Source of the DNA: Dyadobacter beijingensis DSM 21582
GTDB lineage: Bacteria > Bacteroidota > Bacteroidia > Cytophagales > Spirosomataceae
Direction of reading: 5' to 3'
Assembly (NCBI RefSeq): GCF_000382205.1
Contig: NZ_KB907792.1
Coordinates: forward strand, 1 to 64,000
Length of the DNA stretch: 64,000 bases
Position 1 is the stretch's first letter, and each line of letters begins with the position of its first letter. The notes below the pieces were generated by a model. That model worked only from the letters and a program-made list of their open reading frames with translations, had not been told where the DNA came from and did not search any database. Position numbers and translations under genes: made by a program. Positions 1 to 8,545 of the stretch are shown here, one piece after another.

Positions 1-161
1 CTTTTTGCGGTCCGCCGCCGCGGTTCCAGTTAAAAAAGGTGGCTTGGGAAACTCCCAGCTGTCGGCATATCTCCTCGACTCGGGTGCCTGTCTCTGATTG
101 TCGAAGCGCAAATGCTATTTGTGCTTAGGTGAATTTCGCGGACGCCGCGCGGACTTTTTCA
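1..161 (-). pseudogene. IS3-family transposase OrfA, N-terminal remnant
   Basis: On the minus strand the region encodes the helix-turn-helix start of an IS3-type OrfA: after a broken MKKS-like beginning, one frame reads QIAFALRQSETGTRVEEIC, then RQLGVSQATFFNW. The initial ATG (about 161) is out of frame with this stretch, and an in-frame TAA precedes it, so the reading frame is broken near the start. The rest lies beyond the left edge. It is outside the island boundary at 348. Family assignment rests on the motif; the IS group is not determined. Confidence 0.7.
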
Positions 162-295
162 TAGTGACAAATTACAATTTTGACCTGTTTTTCCCACCGA
201 AGATCTCTAGTTTTCAGCTGTCTCGTTTGATGGGGGGAGGTCACTCACCAACATATTGGAATATCTGACCGTTTTGGCATCCGGTTGGAAGAAAA

Positions 296-326
296 AAAGC
301 CTGCAAATCAGCGATTTGCAGGCTTT
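296..326 (-). terminator. Rho-independent terminator, probably the original tRNA-Ser terminator
   Basis: A perfect 14-bp stem (AAAGCCTGCAAATC with its complement) with a 3-nt AGC loop, followed on the minus strand by a run of T. It sits just past the distal att-like repeat at 348-370, in the position the tRNA-Ser terminator would occupy before integration. The tRNA now uses a different hairpin of the same size (38561-38591) that came with the element. Confidence 0.75.
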
Positions 327-347
327 GATGTTTTTTGTTATTGATTT

Positions 348-370
348 CTGCAGAGAGAGGATTTGAAACC
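348..370 (-). other. attL-like distal end of the island (degenerate tRNA-Ser 3' end)
   Basis: CTGCAGAGAGAGG followed by ATTTGAAACC resembles the tRNA-Ser 3' end at 38613-38638 (CTGCAGAGAGAG, AGGGATTCGAACC), with small gaps and substitutions. Orientation is the same. Together with the tRNA-proximal site it brackets 38.3 kb containing an integrase. The exact crossover cannot be fixed by eye. Confidence 0.65.
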
Positions 371-788
371 AGGTGATTAACGAGCTGATAAACAGTAAGT
401 TATAGGGTTTCAAAAATTACTTCCACGATTCACGATGTTAGCTCAAAAAGCCTCGCAAAAACTTATCTAACTGGCTGGTTTTCAATTCGTAACAAACCGT
501 ATTGTGTCCAAAGTTAAGAAATCTCTGTTTAAGGGCAAAAAATGGTTTGATTTCTTCTGCACTTTAGGTTCGAATCCCTCGTATCCGAGGGTTCGAATCC
601 ATTATTTCGGCAGACTAGCGATTATGCATCACATTCTAACTCCTCGTAAAGAGTAGGCTCGCGCCGTACACGGAGGGTACCGCCGATACAATGGGACAAA
701 AAAGCTCAGGTTTATACTTTTAGTATAAAAGGATAGGAGGTGATTGGACCGGTAATGTCAGAAAAATAGCGTTTTTTGCCAGTCTCTA
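371..788. other. Intergenic region with tRNA T-arm-like fragments
   Basis: No convincing gene. It contains an 8-bp stem (AAGAAATC with GATTTCTT, about 519-556) and two T-arm-like motifs, GGTTCGAATCC at 567-577 and GGGTTCGAATCC at 589-600. The second continues into ATTATTTCGGCAG, loosely resembling a plus-strand tRNA-Ser 3' end. No complete cloverleaf is seen. These may be decayed tRNA or attachment-site remnants. Confidence 0.4.
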
Positions 789-3371
789 TCATATGAAATT
801 GACGCTTTGATATTTCATCATATGGTATTTGATATCTCGGCGGAGATTGACAATGTCCTTAATGTCCGTGGTGGTGGCAATGTTTACCGATTCCAGTTGC
901 CATTTTGAGATCTTCGCATGCAAGAGATGCATTATTGCGAAAGGAACCAAATAGAACTTTCGGTTTGCAATCGTAATTTGAGGCCTTCTTTCCGGCTGGG
1001 ATTTGTTGAATTTGGCATCATTAAATTTCAGCTTTTCTTTCGTTTTTTCAAACAAGCGCTCATAATATTTGACATCGGATATTTCAGAAAACCGGTTGCA
1101 CTCTTCTGGTGAGAAAAATATCAAAAGTTCGGCATAGATGGCAGATATATCCTCTGACGGCCAGGAACCGTTATCTCCGCCTTGCATTGCGTCTATACCA
1201 AATCGTTTCGGATTTTTCAAAGCCCCCGACATTTGTTGGAGCACTTTTTTAATGGCCTGCGGATAAGACCCGGGTGACACAGGTTCGGCTTTAAGCCATG
1301 AACAAATTTCGTCACAATTTCGCCCGCGTAGTTCTACGAGGCTATTCAGCGTAAATTGCACAGCGGTCAACTCGCGGATATCGAGCCAGGTGCCTTCGAG
1401 AGGAGCGGGCTTTTTGGGTGACGTTGGGTTTTTAACAGGTTTGGCTGAGTTGGTTTGGGCTGCGATATTCAAAGGCAACTGTTCGTATCCTTCAAGTTCA
1501 AAAACAGCGGCGTTCGTTCCATCGCTGCGCCCATCCAGGGTAAACTCTTCTTTATATTTGGCAGACAACGTAAAACGAACAGCCTGATTTCCATTTGTAA
1601 GGTGGATTTCCTGCTGGCCCCGCAGCATATCCTTCCAAAGCGCCACAGTGTGACTGGCGGGTTCTCCCTGGCTTTGATCGATGTACAGGTCATTAGTTAG
1701 CCTCTTGCATCTCTTAACCATACCCAACGAGGTCAATGACAACACGGCGGTTCCCGGGTCGTCCGCGAGCACGTTCGCGTAACGGGCCGACCACCGGCTA
1801 TTCAATTGTGGGCCATCACTTAGCAGGGCCATCAAAAATGTAGGTCCTATCCCTCTGATAATAGCCGATACGGGTTCCAGTTGCGCCAAATCTTCGCATA
1901 TAAGCGCCGTGAGGGCAAGCCAACCCGTCGGAGCGAGGATAGTCAGACGGCGCTGGGCCACGGATATATGCTCAAACCACCTCCTTTCCGAAGGTAATTT
2001 CCCCGCCAGCCAATATTGTACAAGCTGGTTGCGGTTCAAATGCCACCGGTGATGCTTACGCTGGGCGACATCATACCATTTGCCTGCAAAAAAAGTAGCC
2101 ATTCTGACTTCATTGTGAGAAGGATGATCCGTGACTCCGTCATAATAGTTATGAGGTTGGTTTGACAATTTTGAGTTTTCACTTTCCTTTGAAATTCCCG
2201 CGACAATCAAGGGTAAATGGTAAAGCCGGCCTGCATTTTCTTCCTTGCAGCTTGAATCAATGAGCCGTTCATATAATTTGTTTTTCAAGTGTGTATATTG
2301 CTCTTCTGACAAAGATGACTCGGGGAAAACCAGGATGTGAATCTGATCCAATTTCTCGTTCTGACGCCACACAAGGTCAATCACTTCGTCCAGGTAGGCA
2401 TATGCGTCTTTCTGTCCAGCCTCCATCGTCGCGCGGTAAGAAAAGTATTGAACAGACTGGAACCGTTCGCTTCTCGGCTCAAAATTGTCCTCCGAGATAT
2501 TAAATGGAAACGGAACGGCGATTACATTTATACTTTTCTGATGGTGATTGTACCAGGGAATGGTTCTCCACATAACCTCTACCTCCGACGTATGGAAGGT
2601 CAGGTGGTGTGACAGCGAGCGGGTGGTTATTCCGCCTTGCGGAGTGCGCATCTTAGGCAGTACTGCCCCATGGAATTTCGGTAAGGTGCTCAACGAACCG
2701 GTTGCCGTCAGCAAGAGATTTGCCAGGCAATGCACTATCTCCGTTGGAGCAGACGACTCACTGGCGACCTTCTCCAACAAGCCTATACCCGCGCATGCGG
2801 AATCTGCAATGGCCAGCAACTGAAGCAGCGCCTCGGTTAGCTTGCGATACGGAGCCATCTCATCGTTGGGCATTTTAGTTCCACCCTTCACTTGCACATC
2901 GTTGATGGTCCTGAGTACTTCGAGGTCCACAAAAGACTTTGTTTTAGGATCGACCCCGTTCCAAAAGTCTTCAATTGTATCTATAATCCCCTTGAACTTT
3001 TCAATGGATTTCGTATAAAAATGCCAGCCGTTCTCAGGGATTTTGGTATCCTCTTGCTTAAAGGGAGTTGTAAAGTAATTTGCAGATACCGTTCTATCCG
3101 ATTTAGCCTCTACCAACTCGGTAGTCTTGCGAAGCCAATGCCTGGCGGCAAATCGAACTTGTTGTGAATATTCTGGTGTGCGCGACCACTGATAATCTAT
3201 CAGGCAGTGCCGGTAGCAGCCGGTACGTTCCATGATGATCGAAACCAGTGCAAATGTGTCGGGGGGCCAGCAAAGCCAGTCTGTTGTAAAATCCCATCCA
3301 GGTCTGAGGCTTTTGGCTAGATCTGCGATTGTTAATTGCGGGTATTCGTTCAAATCTGGTTGCTGTCCCAT
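789..3371 (-). CDS. Large protein with a nitrilase-fold (carbon-nitrogen hydrolase-like) domain
   Basis: An 860-aa cytoplasmic protein with no signal peptide or clear membrane segment. The middle resembles the nitrilase superfamily, with a plausible Glu-Lys-Cys triad: Glu351 in VFPESS, Lys439 in QRKHHRW and Cys492 in LICEDLAQ. This superfamily hydrolyses C-N bonds in nitriles or amides; the substrate here is unknown. The first ~270 and last ~300 residues are not recognised, and the protein is far longer than a single-domain nitrilase (~270-350 aa). It is the last gene of a minus-strand run beginning with a heme peroxidase, 115 bp after the previous gene. Nitrilase domains occur in some phage-defence proteins (for example fused to reverse transcriptase), but no RT motif is present. 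The domain call is by motif only. Confidence 0.6.
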   Translation of the reverse strand: MGQQPDLNEYPQLTIADLAKSLRPGWDFTTDWLCWPPDTFALVSIIMERTGCYRHCLIDYQWSRTPEYSQQVRFAARHWLRKTTELVEAKSDRTVSANYFTTPFKQEDTKIPENGWHFYTKSIEKFKGIIDTIEDFWNGVDPKTKSFVDLEVLRTINDVQVKGGTKMPNDEMAPYRKLTEALLQLLAIADSACAGIGLLEKVASESSAPTEIVHCLANLLLTATGSLSTLPKFHGAVLPKMRTPQGGITTRSLSHHLTFHTSEVEVMWRTIPWYNHHQKSINVIAVPFPFNISEDNFEPRSERFQSVQYFSYRATMEAGQKDAYAYLDEVIDLVWRQNEKLDQIHILVFPESSLSEEQYTHLKNKLYERLIDSSCKEENAGRLYHLPLIVAGISKESENSKLSNQPHNYYDGVTDHPSHNEVRMATFFAGKWYDVAQRKHHRWHLNRNQLVQYWLAGKLPSERRWFEHISVAQRRLTILAPTGWLALTALICEDLAQLEPVSAIIRGIGPTFLMALLSDGPQLNSRWSARYANVLADDPGTAVLSLTSLGMVKRCKRLTNDLYIDQSQGEPASHTVALWKDMLRGQQEIHLTNGNQAVRFTLSAKYKEEFTLDGRSDGTNAAVFELEGYEQLPLNIAAQTNSAKPVKNPTSPKKPAPLEGTWLDIRELTAVQFTLNSLVELRGRNCDEICSWLKAEPVSPGSYPQAIKKVLQQMSGALKNPKRFGIDAMQGGDNGSWPSEDISAIYAELLIFFSPEECNRFSEISDVKYYERLFEKTKEKLKFNDAKFNKSQPERRPQITIANRKFYLVPFAIMHLLHAKISKWQLESVNIATTTDIKDIVNLRRDIKYHMMKYQSVNFI
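790..828. terminator. Inverted repeat at the end of the nitrilase-like gene
   Basis: CATATGAAAT and ATTTCATcATATG form an inverted repeat overlapping the 3' end and stop of the nitrilase-like gene. It could fold in the transcript as an end-of-operon hairpin, but there is no clear U-tract. Confidence 0.3.
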
Positions 3372-3486
3372 AGCATATTCATAATGAGGGAGGTGAACGT
3401 ATGTATGTAAACGTTTTTGTGTTTTTGGTGCGGGGATACCAAGTCACTTCAACAGTTACGCAACGAGTGATTCTATATCCAATCCG

Positions 3487-4542
3487 TCACTCCGTTTTTT
3501 TTGCTTCGGAATTGGCCTTTTTGGCGGCGACGAAGTTACTAGGGAACCGGTACCCAATAGTAAAAAACAACTCAGGGACCCATACTTTGGTGTGCAAAGC
3601 ATCAAAATTGAGGTTGGTCTTAACAATGTCGCCTTCCTTGTACTCTCCATTCAATTTGTGCTTTTGTATCATCACGATGCCGCTGCTTAGGATAATGTTC
3701 TGGCCGACGATCATCGAAAGGCCTGCATGCCCCGACACCTCTAATCCTGCGCTGAGACCAAACCCACCCGTGAAGCCACCGTCAAAATCTCTCGAATCTC
3801 CATGAAATGGATAGGTAAAATTGATCGTCGCGGAAATATTGTCCCAAGGCTTCGGTCCGTTTTTGTTTTCTTTTTTAATGGTGTATTTGTTCGTGGCATT
3901 TGTGTCTGCCAATGCATAGTATTTTGAGAACCGGCTGATGGCATTAGGGGCATACGTTAATCCATAGTGGATAAGCCAACGGTCCCTTTGCGGTGTTTCA
4001 AAAATATAGGTTCGGGTATCGATTAATTTTTCATCGAGACCCAGTCGCTCGACTGTCAACGTAATGACTTCGTTGTAGGACAGCCGCCCTCCATAAGGAA
4101 AGTCCAGTGGCGCCCGGGTGTAAGATATCTCCTTAAGAAGATCGGTTTTACAAAGTCCGTCAGCCAGTGTTGGCAGAATTTGGTTTGCCTTTGTAACAAA
4201 TTCCTTTACCTCCTTCTCATTTTTCGCATTTACCAGTCCATCTATGATGTCCTCCACATCCTCATTGCTACAACTGGTATCTGCTGCGGCCTGCCCTCCA
4301 CCTTTTAGTGCGTCTATTGAAAATGCAGTGTTGTCTCTTCTACTCTTTTGCCATGAAATTTTATAATTGACTCTCTTCTTTTTATTTATTATTACAAACG
4401 ATTTTGTGTTGAGGTCGATTTGCTGTCCTTTATAGTTATCATCTCCCAAATCGACGAATACTGTATCAGATCCTTGTGAAAGAGCATTGAGGGACAACCC
4501 GCACATTAGAATCAATCCGAAAAATAGAAAAGGAGTTTTCAT
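3487..4542 (-). CDS. Exported protein of unknown function
   Basis: 351 aa with a clear signal peptide (MKTPFLFFGLILMCGLSLNA, cleavage probably after LSQ). The mature part is rich in alternating polar/hydrophobic segments. Its C-terminal ~120 residues (GLEVSGHAGLSMIVGQNIIL, later FFTIGYRFPSNFV) look like outer-membrane beta-strands, so a periplasmic-plus-barrel architecture is possible. Its start overlaps the end of the upstream protease gene by 4 bp (ATGA), so the two are translationally coupled. It is the only exported product in an operon whose enzymes otherwise lack signal peptides. Family not recognised. Confidence 0.6.
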   Translation of the reverse strand: MKTPFLFFGLILMCGLSLNALSQGSDTVFVDLGDDNYKGQQIDLNTKSFVIINKKKRVNYKISWQKSRRDNTAFSIDALKGGGQAAADTSCSNEDVEDIIDGLVNAKNEKEVKEFVTKANQILPTLADGLCKTDLLKEISYTRAPLDFPYGGRLSYNEVITLTVERLGLDEKLIDTRTYIFETPQRDRWLIHYGLTYAPNAISRFSKYYALADTNATNKYTIKKENKNGPKPWDNISATINFTYPFHGDSRDFDGGFTGGFGLSAGLEVSGHAGLSMIVGQNIILSSGIVMIQKHKLNGEYKEGDIVKTNLNFDALHTKVWVPELFFTIGYRFPSNFVAAKKANSEAKKTE

Positions 4543-5612
4543 ATAAGTGTATTTAAATTGTGAAGAAAAGAATCAGTATTAAATCTGGGTATATTTATTT
4601 TTAATCTTTTATCCGTTAATCCATCGAGTCGACTTATCGCGGACATTATTATTTTGTGCTTTTCACTTCCTATATGATTGTAAATACAGGCCAAAAATCC
4701 GGAAAGGATTGCGCTCGCGCTGGATGTTCCGTTGGAGTTTTTTGTCTGAAAATCTGAATAATAGTTGCTTACTGGAAGTGCCACACTTGTTCCGGGCCAA
4801 TAATTCGACTGCCTGTTCAATTCATTTCCAGAACTAATATATCCTGTAACAGAAATTACGTTTTCATACGATGCAGGAAATACGTCACGAGTTCTCACTC
4901 TTTCATTTCCACAAGAGGCAATGAGCAGACATCCATTTTTGACTAACTCATTAATTTTTTGTTGCAGCTTTTTTGCATCTGGTTCAGTAGGCATAAAAGT
5001 GGGTTCGCTACATGCAAAACTCATATTGATAACTTTTACGCCTTGTTGATTCAATGCATCCAAGGCCACTAGTAAATCATTTGCAGTGATTTTGCAAATT
5101 CCTTCCTGTATATTGAGAAAGTAAGAATATATTCCAGACACTTTTGGCGCAACCCCTACTTTACCATTTGCTTCATCCAGGGAACCAATAATGCAAGCCA
5201 TTGTAGTTCCATGGCCGACGTCCGATAGGGGCGGGTGATCGTTCATATGTTTTACAATATTTCCGAGCGAAGGAATGTGAACCCCATTATCTATGATGCC
5301 AATCTTTACATCTTCGCCCATCGATATCTTCCACAATTCGGGTATTTTTAAGGCATTAAAAAGCGGGCTATTGCTTGTGTTGGCAACGGATATAGGCATA
5401 TTCGACAGCTCCCGGCTTTTAACAAACCCTTCCTCACTCAGAAATTCGTTCTCCTCTGTGAGAATCCACTTACTATTGTGGTTGACTGTGTCCCCTATGA
5501 CGCGGGCTCTGGCCTTTACTGTCTTTCCTGGGCTTAGGAAAGCAGGATTTTCGGCATTAACGGACGGCCTTCCCAGTCTTACGTTTACGAAATCATTGGC
5601 TGTGAGTATCAT
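4539..5612 (-). CDS. Subtilisin-like serine protease (S8 family), no signal peptide
   Basis: 357 aa. The S8 triad is visible: Asp108 in GIIDNG, His134 in VGHGT, Ser297 in NGTSSAS, with the oxyanion Asn236 in SCGNE. An N-terminal region of ~95 residues precedes the catalytic domain and could be a prodomain or recognition domain. There is no signal peptide, so unlike most subtilases it is probably cytoplasmic. It overlaps both neighbours by 4 bp (ATGA junctions), which implies fixed stoichiometry with the membrane protein upstream and the exported protein downstream. An intracellular protease beside a sensor-like membrane protein suggests an activated protease, as in stress or defence modules; that role is inference. 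Confidence 0.85.
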   Translation of the reverse strand: MILTANDFVNVRLGRPSVNAENPAFLSPGKTVKARARVIGDTVNHNSKWILTEENEFLSEEGFVKSRELSNMPISVANTSNSPLFNALKIPELWKISMGEDVKIGIIDNGVHIPSLGNIVKHMNDHPPLSDVGHGTTMACIIGSLDEANGKVGVAPKVSGIYSYFLNIQEGICKITANDLLVALDALNQQGVKVINMSFACSEPTFMPTEPDAKKLQQKINELVKNGCLLIASCGNERVRTRDVFPASYENVISVTGYISSGNELNRQSNYWPGTSVALPVSNYYSDFQTKNSNGTSSASAILSGFLACIYNHIGSEKHKIIMSAISRLDGLTDKRLKINIPRFNTDSFLHNLNTLI

Positions 5613-6805
5613 CCTATTCTTCGTAGAGGTGAAACCGAATCTGTGTTTTCCGTTGAATCCGTCGGCTGCTTCTGTGAGGTACGAAGCTGCATAACCTTAT
5701 TAAGTAAATCAAACCAGAATGGAGCGCCCAGTGAGATTGCGATGGCAGTAATGAAAAAGCCCCAAAAATGTTTAAAGAACAATGCTAAAAACGCGCAAAG
5801 CTTTGTTTGAAAATCAAAATTGATAGGCTTACTTATTGGTTTTTTCAAATATTCCGATGGTATTAATGCTTCATCTACGTGTGGATGGTAGGATCGCGTT
5901 CGTGTTTTGGGATCATATTTGATATAAACCCTGTCCGGGAGCCAGCTACCTACTCCCAGAATATTGTTTGCTTTTTGAACATCTATATCCAACTTACTTT
6001 TTATTGCTAGCAATGTGTCAATAGACTGTTGTTGTTTTAGATATTGTTCTTGTGAACCGGCAGGATTGCTTTTATTCTGAATGTATGCTTCCGCCATGTT
6101 AACCAGCTGTTCCCTGGCATCTTTATCTATCGTGAGCTTGTTGATGATGGTGAAGGTGCCAGCATTGAATATCCATGCCATGAAAAAACCTACGGTAAAG
6201 AGTACTAGTTGTATTTTCCTTTTGTACCATTCAGTAGATTGCTCCATAGTTCGGTCGAACCAGGCTTCCAAATGAGTTCGGAATTTCCGTAGATCGCCGT
6301 TGGAGTCGTAGAAAAGACTTAAAACGAAATGGGCCGATTGTACATCCAGCGTTTGGTCATCCGCATTGGCTACACCTTGTTTTTCGGAGCCGGAATTGTC
6401 GAATTGAGTTAGCCGTTTGAGCTCTTCTTCTATTCGATTTGCATTTAGATGGCCACTGCCATTTAACTCATATAACAGCGTTCGAGAAAAACTCGTGGCC
6501 TTGAATGTCGAAGGCGTGCTGAAAATTCCCGTACTGCCCAAGTATTTGATTTCCGGATTATTGTAGAATTTTTCTATAATTCTGTTTTTGGGATTTTTCA
6601 GAATGTTAAGAGAATCTTTAAATCTGGGCCAGAACGTTTCGGGCTCGCTATCTACAAGCATTCGATTGACTGCTTCTTTTAGATTTAGCGCCCTTATTCC
6701 AAGATACTTTGAAATTATTTCGCCTATTACGGTCGCTAGCAGACTATAAAGAAGATATATGAATATCAAGCCAATTACGACATTGATTGCAACATTATCA
6801 GCCAT
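5609..6805 (-). CDS. Conserved-looking membrane protein of unknown function
   Basis: 398 aa. One membrane segment lies at the N-terminus (residues ~8-28), one at ~200-220 (VLFTVGFFMAWIFNAGTF), and one or two near the C-terminus (LCAFLALFFKHFWGFFITAI). After these comes the motif SLGAPFWFDLLNKVMQLR. The stretch between the second and third membrane segments carries a helical, probably extracytoplasmic loop. I believe similar membrane proteins with an APFWFD motif exist as uncharacterised bacterial proteins, but I cannot name a family. It lies 60 bp after the peroxidase gene and overlaps the protease gene by 4 bp. It could anchor the operon's enzymes at the inner membrane. Confidence 0.65.
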   Translation of the reverse strand: MADNVAINVVIGLIFIYLLYSLLATVIGEIISKYLGIRALNLKEAVNRMLVDSEPETFWPRFKDSLNILKNPKNRIIEKFYNNPEIKYLGSTGIFSTPSTFKATSFSRTLLYELNGSGHLNANRIEEELKRLTQFDNSGSEKQGVANADDQTLDVQSAHFVLSLFYDSNGDLRKFRTHLEAWFDRTMEQSTEWYKRKIQLVLFTVGFFMAWIFNAGTFTIINKLTIDKDAREQLVNMAEAYIQNKSNPAGSQEQYLKQQQSIDTLLAIKSKLDIDVQKANNILGVGSWLPDRVYIKYDPKTRTRSYHPHVDEALIPSEYLKKPISKPINFDFQTKLCAFLALFFKHFWGFFITAIAISLGAPFWFDLLNKVMQLRTSQKQPTDSTENTDSVSPLRRIG

Positions 6806-6865
6806 AATTATCAGGTTTAGGAGTTCGAGAGAGGAAGGAAGTTTAAATCAGATACGCGGAAGCAC

Positions 6866-8383
6866 TTAATGAATCCCGGGAATATTCAGCGTTCCAGCAA
6901 ACCTGAGTAAATCGACAATCCTGAACGAATTCGGATCGCCATCAGTCACACCAAATCGTGGTCGCCAGTCAGGGTCGTTTAAGAATGAATCTTTGCTTTG
7001 TTTCAGGAGCCGAATGAATACTTCGCCCACAATTGAACCCCCAACCGGTCCCAGCTGATTTCCCTGGTTCATAACCTCTGCTTCTTTCAACACGTAATAC
7101 CAGAGCGGCGTCCTTTTTAAAAGGAGGTTGTTGTTGGAGCGGAGAATTTCAGTGGTGCGTTCGTGAAGTTGCACCTGGTTCGGGGTTGGGTTTGCAAAAG
7201 GTGACCTCAGCAATTCCTCGTCAGTCAGCGGTGTAATCCCCAATTTCTTTGCAATCGCTTTTCCTGTACCTACTTTCAGGGCGATACTTCTAACCAGGTT
7301 TCTGGAAGACAAGGTTGCAAAGAATGAACCTCCCGGTGCGGAGCCGGGCAATTGCCCCATGCTGAACGCAACCCTCGTGTCTATTTTGCGCGCCATATTT
7401 TCCGCGGGTATACCATCGACGGTAAAGAAACTTCGCCAGTTGATGATCCAGTCGCTTGGCACGGTTCTCCCTGTGAATGTAAATGCCCAAAAAAACTCTG
7501 AATTATTAAAAACCTGGTTAAAGCGATAATTGTCGCGTATTTGGCTATGTCCAAACCGATATGCTGCAACGGAAAACTCAACCGGCATAAAAAACTTCTT
7601 GTTAGCCGGCATCAGCTTCGGCCCGCTCGCCAGCAGTTCGTCAACGCTTCCCGAGCCGATGATTTTTTTGAGATAATCGTGCATCAAAACCCATTGGTAA
7701 TGCCGCCGAACTTCTGTTTGTGCTTTAACAAAGAGTTTGTCGGGGGCGAGTGCTGGTTCTTCCAGGCGAATTGCATCAACAACTGCATTGTGGAACTTGA
7801 TAATGCTCATATGCATCTGTGCGACGAAAAGGTTTTCATCGTTGCGCGGATCGCCTATAATTGCTTTACCGTTGATGTTTCTCTGCAAATCAAAAGGCAT
7901 AATCGGAATCGTGTTATCCGCTCCGCCCGGTACAGTATCGGCAACCAGAAGCTTAACACCTTCTGAATCATACAGAAATGAATCTACGCCCGGGCCGTCT
8001 CCGTACACGCTGTCCAGCTCGAGATTCGGCGTCCTGTAATTAATCAAGCTTCGCGCGTCTCTGGCGACATCAATATCTGAATCGACATCCAGGGTAATGT
8101 CGTGGTCAACAAATTGCCCGAAATAGGTGTAACCTGATTCGATCGTACTATTTTCAGTCCCGGCAGTTGCCGGGTCTTCAAGCATATTCAGGCCCAAATC
8201 TTCCAATAACTTTCGATTTTCGGGAGTGTAGCTAATACTCGACCTCGAATCAAACAGATAGCCGAATCGGTCGGCCCTGCTGTTTTCGACAAAGGATGGC
8301 GAGAAGCCAAACATTGTTCTTCGAAATCCGTGCGCCAATCGTTTTATTTTTACTTCGGGGACGTCTGGTTGTGTAGTTTCCAC
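6866..8383 (-). CDS. Animal-type heme peroxidase family protein
   Basis: 505 aa. Family signatures are clear: the distal histidine motif GQFVDHDITLD (His94), GDPRNDEN (~178-184), RRHYQWV, and the proximal heme ligand in AAYRFGHSQ (His279). Members use heme and hydrogen peroxide to oxidise halides or organic substrates, or act as dioxygenases. There is no signal peptide, so the product is probably cytoplasmic unless exported otherwise. It is the promoter-proximal gene of a five-gene minus-strand operon. The 162-bp divergent gap to the TPR histidine kinase carries an 18-bp near-palindrome (8485-8502) also found upstream of the response regulator gene, which implies control by that two-component system. 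Confidence 0.88.
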   Translation of the reverse strand: METTQPDVPEVKIKRLAHGFRRTMFGFSPSFVENSRADRFGYLFDSRSSISYTPENRKLLEDLGLNMLEDPATAGTENSTIESGYTYFGQFVDHDITLDVDSDIDVARDARSLINYRTPNLELDSVYGDGPGVDSFLYDSEGVKLLVADTVPGGADNTIPIMPFDLQRNINGKAIIGDPRNDENLFVAQMHMSIIKFHNAVVDAIRLEEPALAPDKLFVKAQTEVRRHYQWVLMHDYLKKIIGSGSVDELLASGPKLMPANKKFFMPVEFSVAAYRFGHSQIRDNYRFNQVFNNSEFFWAFTFTGRTVPSDWIINWRSFFTVDGIPAENMARKIDTRVAFSMGQLPGSAPGGSFFATLSSRNLVRSIALKVGTGKAIAKKLGITPLTDEELLRSPFANPTPNQVQLHERTTEILRSNNNLLLKRTPLWYYVLKEAEVMNQGNQLGPVGGSIVGEVFIRLLKQSKDSFLNDPDWRPRFGVTDGDPNSFRIVDLLRFAGTLNIPGIH

Positions 8384-8455
8384 GATGGATTTTTTTTAGG
8401 GTGAATACCGATTTCAATTCGTCCGGCATTTCAAAGGTCGGCAGAGTCGATGGCC

Positions 8456-8502
8456 ATTTAAATCCCTGATTAATACTATTTTGTATCCTAAAATTTAAGG
8501 AT
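8456..8502 (-). promoter_or_regulatory. Candidate response-regulator binding site, copy 1
   Basis: ATCCTAAAATTTAAGGAT (8485-8502) is palindromic except for the central bases. Read on the minus strand it is followed by a block (ACAAAAT, AGT, AGGGATTT) similar to the one at the second copy (11742-11759 and beyond), about 34 of 47 positions by hand alignment. It lies ~100 bp upstream of the peroxidase operon and ~43 bp upstream of the TPR kinase. On the plus strand it may fall between a TTG (8482) and an AACTTTG element. Confidence 0.65.
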
Positions 8503-8545
8503 GACAAACTTTGTGAGAGGAGCATAACTTGTTATTTTTACTTAA

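Noticed and set aside
789..3371. Reverse transcriptase domain in the nitrilase-like protein (ADD-like string)
   Set aside because: ANVLADDPG lacks the Y/F-x-DD context and no other RT motifs are present.
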